Assembly (NCBI RefSeq): GCF_018861045.1
Contig: NZ_JAHKQJ010000002.1
Location: 372,001-436,000, forward strand
From: Octadecabacter sp. B2R22
GTDB taxonomy: Bacteria > Pseudomonadota > Alphaproteobacteria > Rhodobacterales > Rhodobacteraceae
Direction of reading: 5' to 3'
DNA: 64,000 nucleotides
In this document: positions 18,757-26,958 of the stretch, piece by piece
Layout of the letters: each line of letters begins with the position of its first letter
How positions within the stretch are numbered: position 1 is the first letter of the stretch
Translations under genes and position numbers: made by a program
The notes under the pieces: model-generated
The model's database searches: none
Seen by the model: only the letters and a program-made list of their open reading frames with translations
What the model was told of the DNA's origin: nothing

Positions 18757-20433
18757 GTGGCGTATAAAACCGATATCGAGATCGCACGGGAAGCGAACAA
18801 AAAGCCAATCCAAGAGATTGGTGCGAAACTTGGCATCGGGAGCGATGATCTTTTGCCTTATGGGCACGACAAAGCAAAGGTCAGCCAAGCCTTTATCAAC
18901 GGCGTCCAGAAAAATGAAAACGGTAAGCTGATCCTTGTCACTGCAATCAACCCGACGCCAGCAGGCGAGGGGAAGACAACGACGACGGTGGGTCTTGGGG
19001 ATGGCCTGAACCGTATCGGCAAGAAGGCTGCGGTTTGTATTCGCGAAGCCTCGCTTGGGCCAAACTTCGGGATGAAAGGTGGCGCCGCGGGAGGCGGCTA
19101 CGCACAGATCGTTCCGATGGAAGACATGAACCTTCACTTTACGGGTGATTTCCACGCGATCACCTCGGCGCATTCGCTGCTGAGCGCGATGATCGACAAC
19201 CATATCTATTGGGGGAACGAGCTGGAAATCGACGTACGCCGCGTTGTATGGCGCCGTGTCGTTGACATGAACGATCGTGCGTTGCGTCAGATCACGGCGT
19301 CTTTGGGTGGGGTCGCCAACGGGTTCCCGCGTGAAGCAGGTTTTGACATTACAGTGGCATCCGAAGTGATGGCGATCCTGTGTCTGTCCAAAGATTTGAA
19401 AGACCTTGAAAAACGATTGGGCGATATGATCGTGGCCTATCGCCGTGACCGCAGCCCTGTTTTTGCACGCGACATCAAGGCGGACGGCGCGATGACTGTG
19501 TTGCTGAAAGACGCGATGCAGCCGAACCTTGTGCAGACGCTGGAAAACAATCCGGCCTTCGTGCATGGCGGCCCGTTCGCCAATATCGCCCATGGCTGTA
19601 ATTCGGTTATTGCCACGACCACCGCGCTGAAGACGGCTGATTATGTGGTCACGGAAGCGGGCTTTGGCGCTGACCTTGGTGCCGAAAAGTTCCTGAACAT
19701 CAAATGCCGCAAAGCAGGACTTTCCCCTGATTGCGTAGTGCTGGTCGCGACGGTGCGTGCGATGAAGATGAACGGTGGTGTCGCCAAAGGCGATCTGGGG
19801 GCCGAGAACGTTGTCGCAGTTGAGAATGGTTGCGCCAACCTTGGACGTCACATCGGCAACCTGAAATCATTTGGCGTGCCTGTTGTGGTAGCGATCAACC
19901 ACTTCGTGACCGACACAGATGCCGAAGTGCAGGCCGTAAAGGATTATGTTGCAACACAAGGGGCCGAAGCGATCTTGTCCCAACACTGGGAACATGGGTC
20001 CAAAGGGTCCGAAGCATTGGCGACGCGCGTTGCAGAAATTGCGGACAGCGGCATCAGCCAGTTCGCTCCGCTTTACCGTGATGAAATGTCTTTGGCTGAT
20101 AAGGTTCAGACTGTCTGCAAGCGCATTTACCGCGCTGACGAAGCCCTGATGGATCAGAAGATCCGCGATCAGCTGAAGCTGTGGGAAGAACAGGGTTACG
20201 GCGATCTGCCGGTTTGCATGGCAAAGACCCAGTATTCGTTCTCGACTGATCCGACTTTGCGTGGGGCTCCTACGGGGTTCTCGGTTCCGGTTCGTGAAGT
20301 GCGCTTGAGCGCGGGTGCTGGATTCGTTGTCGTTGTGTGCGGTGAAATCATGACGATGCCAGGGTTGCCGCGGGTGCCATCTGCGGAAAATATTCACTTG
20401 AACGATGATGGCCAAATTGAAGGCTTGTTCTAA
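18757..20433 (+). CDS. fhs: Formate--tetrahydrofolate ligase
   Basis: This enzyme makes 10-formyl-tetrahydrofolate from formate, THF and ATP, or runs in reverse when one-carbon units are oxidised. The 558-residue length and motifs fit: the P-loop [18 protein letters not shown] near residue 66, then [13 protein letters not shown] and [17 protein letters not shown]. The GTG at 18757 follows AGGGAGAAGTTGAA. It is paired with folD downstream, the usual C1 arrangement. In roseobacters such genes commonly serve methyl-group oxidation from compatible solutes and methylated compounds. That use here is inference from lifestyle. The 238 bases upstream hold no gene or clear motif that I can support. Confidence 0.97.
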   Translation: MAYKTDIEIAREANKKPIQEIGAKLGIGSDDLLPYGHDKAKVSQAFINGVQKNENGKLILVTAINPTPAGEGKTTTTVGLGDGLNRIGKKAAVCIREASLGPNFGMKGGAAGGGYAQIVPMEDMNLHFTGDFHAITSAHSLLSAMIDNHIYWGNELEIDVRRVVWRRVVDMNDRALRQITASLGGVANGFPREAGFDITVASEVMAILCLSKDLKDLEKRLGDMIVAYRRDRSPVFARDIKADGAMTVLLKDAMQPNLVQTLENNPAFVHGGPFANIAHGCNSVIATTTALKTADYVVTEAGFGADLGAEKFLNIKCRKAGLSPDCVVLVATVRAMKMNGGVAKGDLGAENVVAVENGCANLGRHIGNLKSFGVPVVVAINHFVTDTDAEVQAVKDYVATQGAEAILSQHWEHGSKGSEALATRVAEIADSGISQFAPLYRDEMSLADKVQTVCKRIYRADEALMDQKIRDQLKLWEEQGYGDLPVCMAKTQYSFSTDPTLRGAPTGFSVPVREVRLSAGAGFVVVVCGEIMTMPGLPRVPSAENIHLNDDGQIEGLF

Positions 20434-20440
20434 CACGTAA

Positions 20441-20490
20441 AAGGTGGGACGTCGCTATTTGGCGGATGCCAAAGGCGCCCCGCCCACCTT
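20441..20490 (+). other. Long imperfect hairpin between fhs and folD
   Basis: AAGGTGGG (20441-20448) pairs with CCCACCTT (20483-20490). Nested inside, TTTGGC (20458-20463) pairs with GCCAAA (20468-20473) around a GGAT tetraloop. The joining segments can form a few more G-C pairs. No T-run follows, so it is not a normal terminator. It ends 29 bases before the folD start. It could be an RNA processing site, stabiliser or regulatory leader; the sequence alone does not decide. Confidence 0.6.
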
Positions 20491-20519
20491 CCCATTCGGG
20501 ATAACATTGAGGGATTGAA

Positions 20520-21413
20520 ATGACAGCTACAATAATCGACGGCAAAGCCTTTGCAGCCAATGTACGCGGCCAAGTAGGTGATCACGTCGCCAAATTGAAA
20601 TCCGAACACGGCATTACGCCAGGATTGGCTGTTGTGTTGGTGGGCGAAGACCCCGCGAGCCAAGTTTACGTTAAATCCAAAGGCAAGATGACAGTCGAAG
20701 TTGGCATGAAGTCGGTAGAGCACCGTCTTGATGCCACTGTATCGGAAGCTGAGTTGCTCGCGGTTGTGAACAGCCTCAATGAAGACCCGACGATCCACGG
20801 TATTCTGGTGCAGCTGCCGTTGCCGGGCCATCTTAACAGTGATTTGGTGATCAATTCGATCGACCCAGCAAAGGATGTGGACGGGTTTCATATCTCAAAC
20901 GTTGGCCTTTTGGGCACCGGACAAAAATCTATGGTGCCGTGCACACCACTGGGATCTCTGATGATGCTGCGGGATCATCATGGCAGCCTGTCCGGCATGA
21001 ATGCGGTTGTGATTGGTCGGTCCAATATTGTTGGTAAACCTATGGCGCAGTTGTTGCTGGGCGATAGCTGTACCGTCACCATTGCCCATTCTCGGACCAA
21101 AGATTTGCCTGCGGTCGTGCGTCAAGCCGACATCGTGGTTGCCGCTGTTGGTCGCCCTCAAATGGTGCAGGGCGACTGGATCAAACCTGGTGCGACTGTG
21201 ATCGATGTGGGCATCAACCGCATTGAAAAACCCGAAGGTGGAACAAGATTGGTTGGCGATGCTGATTATGACAGCTGTGCGGCCGTAGCGGGCGCCATCA
21301 CACCCGTTCCGGGTGGCGTTGGGCCGATGACAATCGCTTGCCTGCTGGCCAACACGCTAACCGCTTGTTGCCGCGCAAATAATTTGCCCGAACCAGTCGG
21401 TTTGACCGCCTAA
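20520..21413 (+). CDS. folD: Bifunctional methylene-THF dehydrogenase/cyclohydrolase FolD
   Basis: FolD interconverts 5,10-methylene-, methenyl- and 10-formyl-THF with NADP. The 297-residue protein has the active-site Lys region ([12 protein letters not shown], about residue 54) and [18 protein letters not shown] is followed by the nucleotide-binding [15 protein letters not shown] and the ending [11 protein letters not shown]. All are canonical. With fhs it forms a complete formate-to-methylene-THF path. The ATG follows TTGAGGGATTGAA. Confidence 0.97.
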   Translation: MTATIIDGKAFAANVRGQVGDHVAKLKSEHGITPGLAVVLVGEDPASQVYVKSKGKMTVEVGMKSVEHRLDATVSEAELLAVVNSLNEDPTIHGILVQLPLPGHLNSDLVINSIDPAKDVDGFHISNVGLLGTGQKSMVPCTPLGSLMMLRDHHGSLSGMNAVVIGRSNIVGKPMAQLLLGDSCTVTIAHSRTKDLPAVVRQADIVVAAVGRPQMVQGDWIKPGATVIDVGINRIEKPEGGTRLVGDADYDSCAAVAGAITPVPGGVGPMTIACLLANTLTACCRANNLPEPVGLTA

Positions 21414-21500
21414 GACTTCCCCACGACCTGTCCTTTGTGTAGCCTCCTATGAACCGAGTTTGATTCTCGGTGGTGTTGGGGTCTCTGGGGGGGACTTTGG

Positions 21501-22259
21501 GTGCAGTTTCGAAAAAATGATGTCGTTGCGACTGTAAAAGAAGTGGCTTCACCGGTGCTTCTGGTCATCTGGCTGATGTTGACGGTTGTTGTCTCGGTTT
21601 CCGGCCCTTTTGGAACCTTCGAGGCTCTCTCATTAGGGCAACGGGTTGGCTATTGGGGCGGGGTTATAGCCGTTTCGATATTCGTTTCGATTTGCTTTCG
21701 TATCTTCTGGCGGCTCATCATCAAAAACAACCCTGCTTGGTTAGAGGACATAGCGGTCGTCATATCGTTGTCGACGTTTATGGGGCCGGCCGTGATTTTG
21801 ACCAATAGGATACTTTGGGCTGGGGATGCGCGTGAGATCAGCTGGGTCTTCATTAGCACCGTTGCGTTTACAATTGGCGTGGGAGCGATTGGCGTACGCC
21901 GTCTCATCCAACCGAAATTCAAACGCCCAACAATAGAACGGGATCGGTTACTGGATCGTATCAATGCCCCTCAAGGTGTGCGTATAGAGCGGGTCAGTTC
22001 TGACAACCATCACATCGTGATCAAGACGACAGACCATCAAGAATATCGTGAGCTGATGAGGTTCCGAGATGCGATCGCGGACATCAACGTCGAGCCGGGG
22101 ATTTGCGTGCATCGCTCCCATTGGGTCGCTCTTGCGCAGATTGAAGGGGTCGTGGTCGATGACGGGCGAGAGCATGTGAATTTGCCGTGCGGCTCGAAGC
22201 TTCCGGTTGGGCCCAAATATCGGTCCAACCTTGTGAATGCCGGAAAACTCAGCGCTTGA
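21501..22259 (+). CDS. Membrane-anchored LytTR-type DNA-binding regulator
   Basis: This is a 252-residue protein with four hydrophobic segments in the first 135 residues (such as ASPVLLVIWLMLTVVVSVSG). They are followed by a C-terminal domain of about 95 residues resembling LytTR DNA-binding domains (RIERVSSDNHHIVIKTTD, then VHRSHWVALAQIEGVV). It would be a one-component regulator tethered to the inner membrane. The GTG at 21501 follows a G-rich stretch (GGGGGGGAC). No sensor kinase or obvious target is adjacent. Its 3' end overlaps pdeM by 11 bases, convergently. The LytTR call is by pattern and should be checked by profile search. Confidence 0.75.
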   Translation: MQFRKNDVVATVKEVASPVLLVIWLMLTVVVSVSGPFGTFEALSLGQRVGYWGGVIAVSIFVSICFRIFWRLIIKNNPAWLEDIAVVISLSTFMGPAVILTNRILWAGDAREISWVFISTVAFTIGVGAIGVRRLIQPKFKRPTIERDRLLDRINAPQGVRIERVSSDNHHIVIKTTDHQEYRELMRFRDAIADINVEPGICVHRSHWVALAQIEGVVVDDGREHVNLPCGSKLPVGPKYRSNLVNAGKLSA

Positions 22260-22914
22260 GGCAAGCCGAGATCGGCACAGCTAGTGCTGTTTTTCCGGTC
22301 AAAATCGCCAGCCCTGTCGGGTCAAATAGCCCCGATAAAACTGGATCTCGAACTGAGAGCCCGCCCGTATAAGCGCCGAACGCGGGCAGGATCAGTTTCG
22401 TCTTGTCCAACAGAAAACAAGCGCGTTGTGATAGACCGGAAAGCCCTGCTTTGGGGTGGTAGTGCCCCGAAATCTCGCCCCGCGTCGCTTTGTCGGTTAT
22501 GTGGCGAAATGTGATCCCGTCTACAACGACCTCTCCGCGATGGGTGCCGCCAATGTCCACAGGCCCCGCATCATGGTTGCCTTCGATCCATATCCAATCC
22601 CGACCCGCTTGCAGCTGAGTGAGCGTTTTACGTGCGTCGTCAGAAACGTTTTCCGCCGCAGTCAAATCATCAAAGCTGTCACCCAAACAAATAACGCAAG
22701 ACGGGTCAGTGGCCGTTATCGCGGCGTCTAGTCGCCAAAGGGTCTCGCGGGTCTCATAAGGGGGCAAGAGCGTGCCACCGCGCCGCGCAATCCGTTCGGA
22801 TTTCCCCAGATGCAAATCAGAGACGCACAGCAACCGTTTGCTTGGCCACCACAGGGTGCCATCTGATCGCGCGACAAAGTCAGCGTCGCTTAGGGTGAAC
22901 GCAAAATCCGACAT
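22249..22914 (-). CDS. pdeM: Ligase-associated DNA damage response endonuclease PdeM
   Basis: This 221-residue calcineurin-like metallophosphoesterase carries the full metal-ligand set: SDLHLGKSER (Asp, His), LGDSFDD, EGNHD and SGHYHPK. The sequence SERIARRGG just after the first motif is typical of the PdeM family associated with an Lhr-type helicase and a dedicated ATP-dependent ligase. It lies 42 bases downstream of the helicase gene on the same strand. The usual ligase and exonuclease partners are not adjacent in this window. The 3' end overlaps the convergent LytTR gene. Confidence 0.9.
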   Translation of the reverse strand: MSDFAFTLSDADFVARSDGTLWWPSKRLLCVSDLHLGKSERIARRGGTLLPPYETRETLWRLDAAITATDPSCVICLGDSFDDLTAAENVSDDARKTLTQLQAGRDWIWIEGNHDAGPVDIGGTHRGEVVVDGITFRHITDKATRGEISGHYHPKAGLSGLSQRACFLLDKTKLILPAFGAYTGGLSVRDPVLSGLFDPTGLAILTGKTALAVPISACLKR

Positions 22915-22956
22915 GTCACCGTGCCTGCCCGAAATGCACGAGCGCGTCCAGTTGTC

Positions 22957-25356
22957 TTAGAGATCGGATAAGCCGGCCTCGCGCATCAAAGCCGCAGCTT
23001 TGTCCTGCAGGAGTTTGTCACGCCCTTCGCCAAATACCGGAATGCGCCCCGGTTCCAAAAACAACGGCGCCGCGAGCGGCGTGATGCGGTTAACGACGAT
23101 ATGATCGACTTGCCCCTTTGTTCGCTGCAACATGTCTTCGATGCGACCAAAGTCGACCAACCCGCGCATGGCTTCTTCGCGGGTGATGCGCAGCATCAGA
23201 TGATCGGGGTCGTATTTGGCCAAGGTGTCATAAAGAATGTCACTAGAAAACGTGGCCTGCCGCCCAGATTTGCGCCCCTGACGGCTGTTGCGTTCAATCA
23301 GGCCCGCCACGGTCGCGGCGATGCGGAACGTGCGCTTCATAACGGCATTGCCTTGCAGCCATGTTTCTAACCCGTCGCGGATGTTTTCAGGGTCAAACAA
23401 GGGCGCAACATCGGTGACAGGGGTCAGCCCCCAAATCAGAAGCGCGTAATCCGTCACAACAAAGCCAAGCGGATTGAGCCCTGCAGCCTCCATGCGTTGC
23501 GTTAAGATCAAGCCCAGCGTGCGATGGGCATTCACCCCCGCAAAACCATAAACAACCATGTTTTCGCGGCCGTCTTGGGGGAAGGTTTCGACCTGAATGC
23601 GCCCTGCTTGTGGCAGTTTTGACATCTCTCGTTGAAGCTGAAGCCACTCCGCCGTGTGGGCAGGAAGCGCTGGCCACGTGTCACGACTGAACATGGACAG
23701 GATGCGCTGATTGAGCTGTGTTGACGTTGCAAATTTCGTTCCCGAAAACGTCGCGACTTTGGGCGTTCGCCCTTTCTCTCGGCTGACTTCGACAACCAGT
23801 TGGTTCAGCCCTTCGTAGCGCACGATTTGCCCACCGATCAGAAAGGTATCGCCTTTCGTCAGAGTGGCGGCGAAACTCTCTTCGACTTCGCCCAAAGTTT
23901 TAGGAGAGCGGCGAAATTTCACCTTTAGCGTCTCGATGTCAAAGATCGTTCCGATGTTCATTCGGATGCGGGCGGCGGACCTTGGGTCACGCAGCTGCCA
24001 TTTCCCGCCGACCTCTTTCAGGCGTTTCCATTGGTCATAAGCTTGCAGGGCGTAGCCACCCGTCGCACAGAAATCGAGGCAGTCATCAAACGCCGCGCGG
24101 CTAAGGGTGCTATACGCACCGACCGTCTTTACCTCTTGGAACAACTCGGTTGCATCGAATGGAGCAGCACAAGCTGTGATCAGGATATGCTGGCAAAGGA
24201 CATCTCGCGGGCCAGCCCCCTTTGGGTCCCCATCAAGGTCGTGATCTTTTGCGGCCTCAAGGGCCGCGACACATTCTACAACTTCGAACCGATTGGCGGG
24301 GACCAAAACCGCCTTTGAGGGCGCGTTGTAGCGGTGATTTGCGCGTCCGATCCGCTGGATCAGTCGTTTGACGTTTTTGGGCGCGCCGATTTGTACCACC
24401 AGATCCACGTCACCCCAATCAATGCCGAGGTCTAATGACCCTGTGCAAACAATCGCCCGTAGATCACCGCGCACCATCGCGGCTTCGACCTTGGCACGCT
24501 GGTCGCGGGACAGGCTGCCGTGGTGGATACCAATCGGAAGGGCGTCGTCATTGGCGAGCCATAGGTTGTGAAAGTAGATTTCAGCCTGTGCACGCGTGTT
24601 GTGAAAAATCAGGGTGGTCTTGTGCTGTTTCACCAAGTCCAGCACCGCAGGGACCGAATATTTCGCCCCTCCGCCAGACCATGGCGGTTTTTCCTCGGTC
24701 ACAAGCATGGAAATATCCGGCTCTGGCCCTGGGTCAGCCAGTACGACGGGGCAGGGATCAGGATGTTTTGCCAGCCCATGGGCAATGGCGGCAGGGTCTT
24801 CGACAGTGGCCGATAACCCAACCCGCCGCAGATCAGGTGACATCGCTTGAATTCGGCTCAACGCGAGCATCAATTGATCACCCCGTTTGCTTTCGGCGAG
24901 TGCATGGATTTCGTCTACAATGATCCGTTGCACGCCCTTGAAAATGCGCGGGGCGTCTTCGTAACTAACCAGCAACGCAAGACTTTCAGGCGTTGTCAGC
25001 AGAATGTGCGGTGGGTCGGCACGCTGCCTTCGTTTCTGGGTATAGGAGGTATCGCCGGTTCGATCCTCAACCCGTATTGGCAAGCCCATTTCAGAAATTG
25101 GAGTGCCAAGGTTCCGTTTGATATCCGCCGCGAGTGCCTTGAGGGGCGAGACATACAACGTGTGCAGCCCGTCGTGGTCACCGCCAGAAAGTTCAACCAA
25201 GCTTGGAAGGAACCCCGCCAACGTTTTGCCGCCGCCCGTTGGGGCGATCAGCAGCAACGAGGCCTCGCCAGAGCGATCCAGCATTTCCTGTTGATGCGGG
25301 TGTATCGACCAGCCCTTATTTGCGAACCAGTCAGAGAATTGGGCAGATAGCTGCAT
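22957..25356 (-). CDS. Ligase-associated DEXH-box helicase (Lhr family)
   Basis: This large SF2 helicase is 799 residues from ATG 25356; a TTG at 25377 is an alternative. Motif I is APTGGGKTLAGF. Motif II is VDEIHALAESKRGDQ (DEIH box). Motif III is SATVEDP. The C-terminal RecA lobe has CTGSLDLGIDWG and LIQRIGRANHR. The Lhr-specific winged-helix and C-terminal regions follow. The length of about 800 fits the bacterial ligase-associated subgroup rather than full-length Lhr (about 1500). Together with pdeM downstream it forms a repair pair. The upstream 5' region carries repeat copy 1. Confidence 0.92.
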   Translation of the reverse strand: MQLSAQFSDWFANKGWSIHPHQQEMLDRSGEASLLLIAPTGGGKTLAGFLPSLVELSGGDHDGLHTLYVSPLKALAADIKRNLGTPISEMGLPIRVEDRTGDTSYTQKRRQRADPPHILLTTPESLALLVSYEDAPRIFKGVQRIIVDEIHALAESKRGDQLMLALSRIQAMSPDLRRVGLSATVEDPAAIAHGLAKHPDPCPVVLADPGPEPDISMLVTEEKPPWSGGGAKYSVPAVLDLVKQHKTTLIFHNTRAQAEIYFHNLWLANDDALPIGIHHGSLSRDQRAKVEAAMVRGDLRAIVCTGSLDLGIDWGDVDLVVQIGAPKNVKRLIQRIGRANHRYNAPSKAVLVPANRFEVVECVAALEAAKDHDLDGDPKGAGPRDVLCQHILITACAAPFDATELFQEVKTVGAYSTLSRAAFDDCLDFCATGGYALQAYDQWKRLKEVGGKWQLRDPRSAARIRMNIGTIFDIETLKVKFRRSPKTLGEVEESFAATLTKGDTFLIGGQIVRYEGLNQLVVEVSREKGRTPKVATFSGTKFATSTQLNQRILSMFSRDTWPALPAHTAEWLQLQREMSKLPQAGRIQVETFPQDGRENMVVYGFAGVNAHRTLGLILTQRMEAAGLNPLGFVVTDYALLIWGLTPVTDVAPLFDPENIRDGLETWLQGNAVMKRTFRIAATVAGLIERNSRQGRKSGRQATFSSDILYDTLAKYDPDHLMLRITREEAMRGLVDFGRIEDMLQRTKGQVDHIVVNRITPLAAPLFLEPGRIPVFGEGRDKLLQDKAAALMREAGLSDL

Positions 25357-25397
25357 AAGACCAAGGTGCGTGCCCAACGCGAAACGTCAAGCCGCCA

Positions 25398-25480
25398 GTC
25401 CTGCCTTTGTTTCAAAAATACCTTGGGGGGAGTCCGCAGGACGGGGGGCTAGCCCCCCTCCCACGCCCGCCGCAGGCGCA
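25398..25480 (-). repeat. Structured intergenic repeat, copy 1
   Basis: Read on the minus strand this copy starts 11 bases after the AAA+ ATPase stop. It contains a GC-rich lead (CCTGCGGCGGGCG), hairpin GGGGGGCTAGCCCCCC and hairpin GTCCTGCGGAC. A GGGAG/CTCCC pairing can enclose both hairpins. The tail is AAGGTATTTTTGAAACAAAGG. The same architecture recurs at about 42361, 42573 and 61321. Confidence 0.85.
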
Positions 25481-25491
25481 CATCGCTCTGG

Positions 25492-26802
25492 TTAATGAAC
25501 GATCTTTTCTTCTTTGACGAACATGTTCGCCCAAGCGCGATCAATCAGGTCCGGAGACATCTGGTAGGGGATGCCTTCGAATTCACAGATTGCGATCATC
25601 TGGTCGATCAAAAAGATCGGCTGATAGTTCGCGTAGATGTTGTCGATGGTGGGGTATTTCTTCTGCAACAGATGCACGAGAGCGGCTTCATCCAGTGGAA
25701 TTTTCCGTTTGCGCGCCATCATCGCGAAAATCTTCAGGAACCCTTCTTGGTCGGGCCCGTCGATTTTGATCTTGTAGAAAATACGACGCAACGCCGCTTT
25801 ATCGAAGATCTCGTTGGGGTGGAAGTTGGTGGAGAAGATGACGAGCGTGTCGAACGGCACTTCAAACTTTTCACCAGATTGCAGCGCAAGAATATCGCGG
25901 TTTTCTTCAAGTGGAACAATCCAACGGTTTACGATGGCCTGCGGTGGTTCGGCTTGGCGTCCAAGGTCATCGATGATGAAGATGCCGCCAGAGGATTTTA
26001 ACTGCAACGGCGCCTGATAGGTCCGCGCGGTTGGGTTATAAACAAGGTCGAGCATGGAAACGGTCAATTCACCACCGGTCACAACCGTTGGGCGTTCGCA
26101 TTTCACATAGCGCGTGTCATAGCGCCCTGACGTGCGGCGCAGAGAGTTCGGGTCATCAATATCCGCTTCGGCTGCGGAATGCACAATCGGGTCAAAGACT
26201 GTGATCACCTGACCAGAGTATTCGATCGCACGCGGGATAAAGATTTTGTCGCCCAAAGCATCACGAATACCGTTTGAAATCGCGGACTTACCGTTTCCCG
26301 GAGGGCCATACATCAGGATCGAACGACCAGCACCAACGGCGGGCCCAAGCTGGTCCAAAAGATCGGGCGGAAGGATCAGATGGCCCATGGCTGCAATCAG
26401 TTGATCGCGGGTGACGTGAATATTACGGATGGATTGGCGTTCCACTTGTTCGCGGTACACTTCCAGCGGCACGGGCATCGCGCCAAAATATTCGGATTGT
26501 GCCAAAGCATCCAGCGCACGGGCTTTACCCATGTCCGTCAACTGATAGCCCATCTCGTTGCCATTGTTGGCGTTCAGGGTACCTGTCGCTTCGCACAGCC
26601 GTTGTTCACGGGCTTCATCGACAATTTGTTGGGTGACGTTGATCGGCAGGCAGATCGCTTTGGCGATTGCGGATACGTTTTCCAGATTGGTCCGAAACAT
26701 CGTTTTGATCAGAATATCGCGGATCATCACTGGCGAAAGCGCCATTGCGTCAAGGGTCTTCGGTGGTGGCGGTGCCATTACGCCTGAAACTTGCATGTTC
26801 AT
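25492..26802 (-). CDS. AAA+ ATPase next to the Tad locus
   Basis: This is a 436-residue protein. An N-terminal region with a winged-helix feel (about residues 18-110) precedes one AAA+ module. Walker A is LMYGPPGNGKSAI (about residue 165), Walker B is GIFIIDDLGRQ, and sensor 1 is VIFSTNFHP. It is neither membrane-bound nor secreted. The frame extends to 26901 but ATG 26802 (MNMQVSGVMAPP) begins the plausible protein; ATG 26796 is also possible. It is divergent from the GT-C-like gene at 26959 across about 156 bases. The exact subfamily is unknown to me. A role in pilus or surface regulation is inference from position. Confidence 0.8.
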   Translation of the reverse strand: MNMQVSGVMAPPPPKTLDAMALSPVMIRDILIKTMFRTNLENVSAIAKAICLPINVTQQIVDEAREQRLCEATGTLNANNGNEMGYQLTDMGKARALDALAQSEYFGAMPVPLEVYREQVERQSIRNIHVTRDQLIAAMGHLILPPDLLDQLGPAVGAGRSILMYGPPGNGKSAISNGIRDALGDKIFIPRAIEYSGQVITVFDPIVHSAAEADIDDPNSLRRTSGRYDTRYVKCERPTVVTGGELTVSMLDLVYNPTARTYQAPLQLKSSGGIFIIDDLGRQAEPPQAIVNRWIVPLEENRDILALQSGEKFEVPFDTLVIFSTNFHPNEIFDKAALRRIFYKIKIDGPDQEGFLKIFAMMARKRKIPLDEAALVHLLQKKYPTIDNIYANYQPIFLIDQMIAICEFEGIPYQMSPDLIDRAWANMFVKEEKIVH

Positions 26803-26958
26803 GTCTATCTGCCCGTATCTTTGCGCAATTACGCGCGTTTCTGTGGCCCAAACACACACATCAGGCGGATTTCGCCCGAGCGCGCGGAAAGGTTTACACA
26901 AACGGGTTTGCCTGACTATTGTGTCGAAAAAAGGGACAAAACCGTTCCAGAGGCAGGC

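Noticed and set aside
18523-19851. 442-codon minus-strand frame across fhs
   Set aside because: It is an antisense shadow of a canonical enzyme. The product is His/Arg-rich and unlike a real protein.
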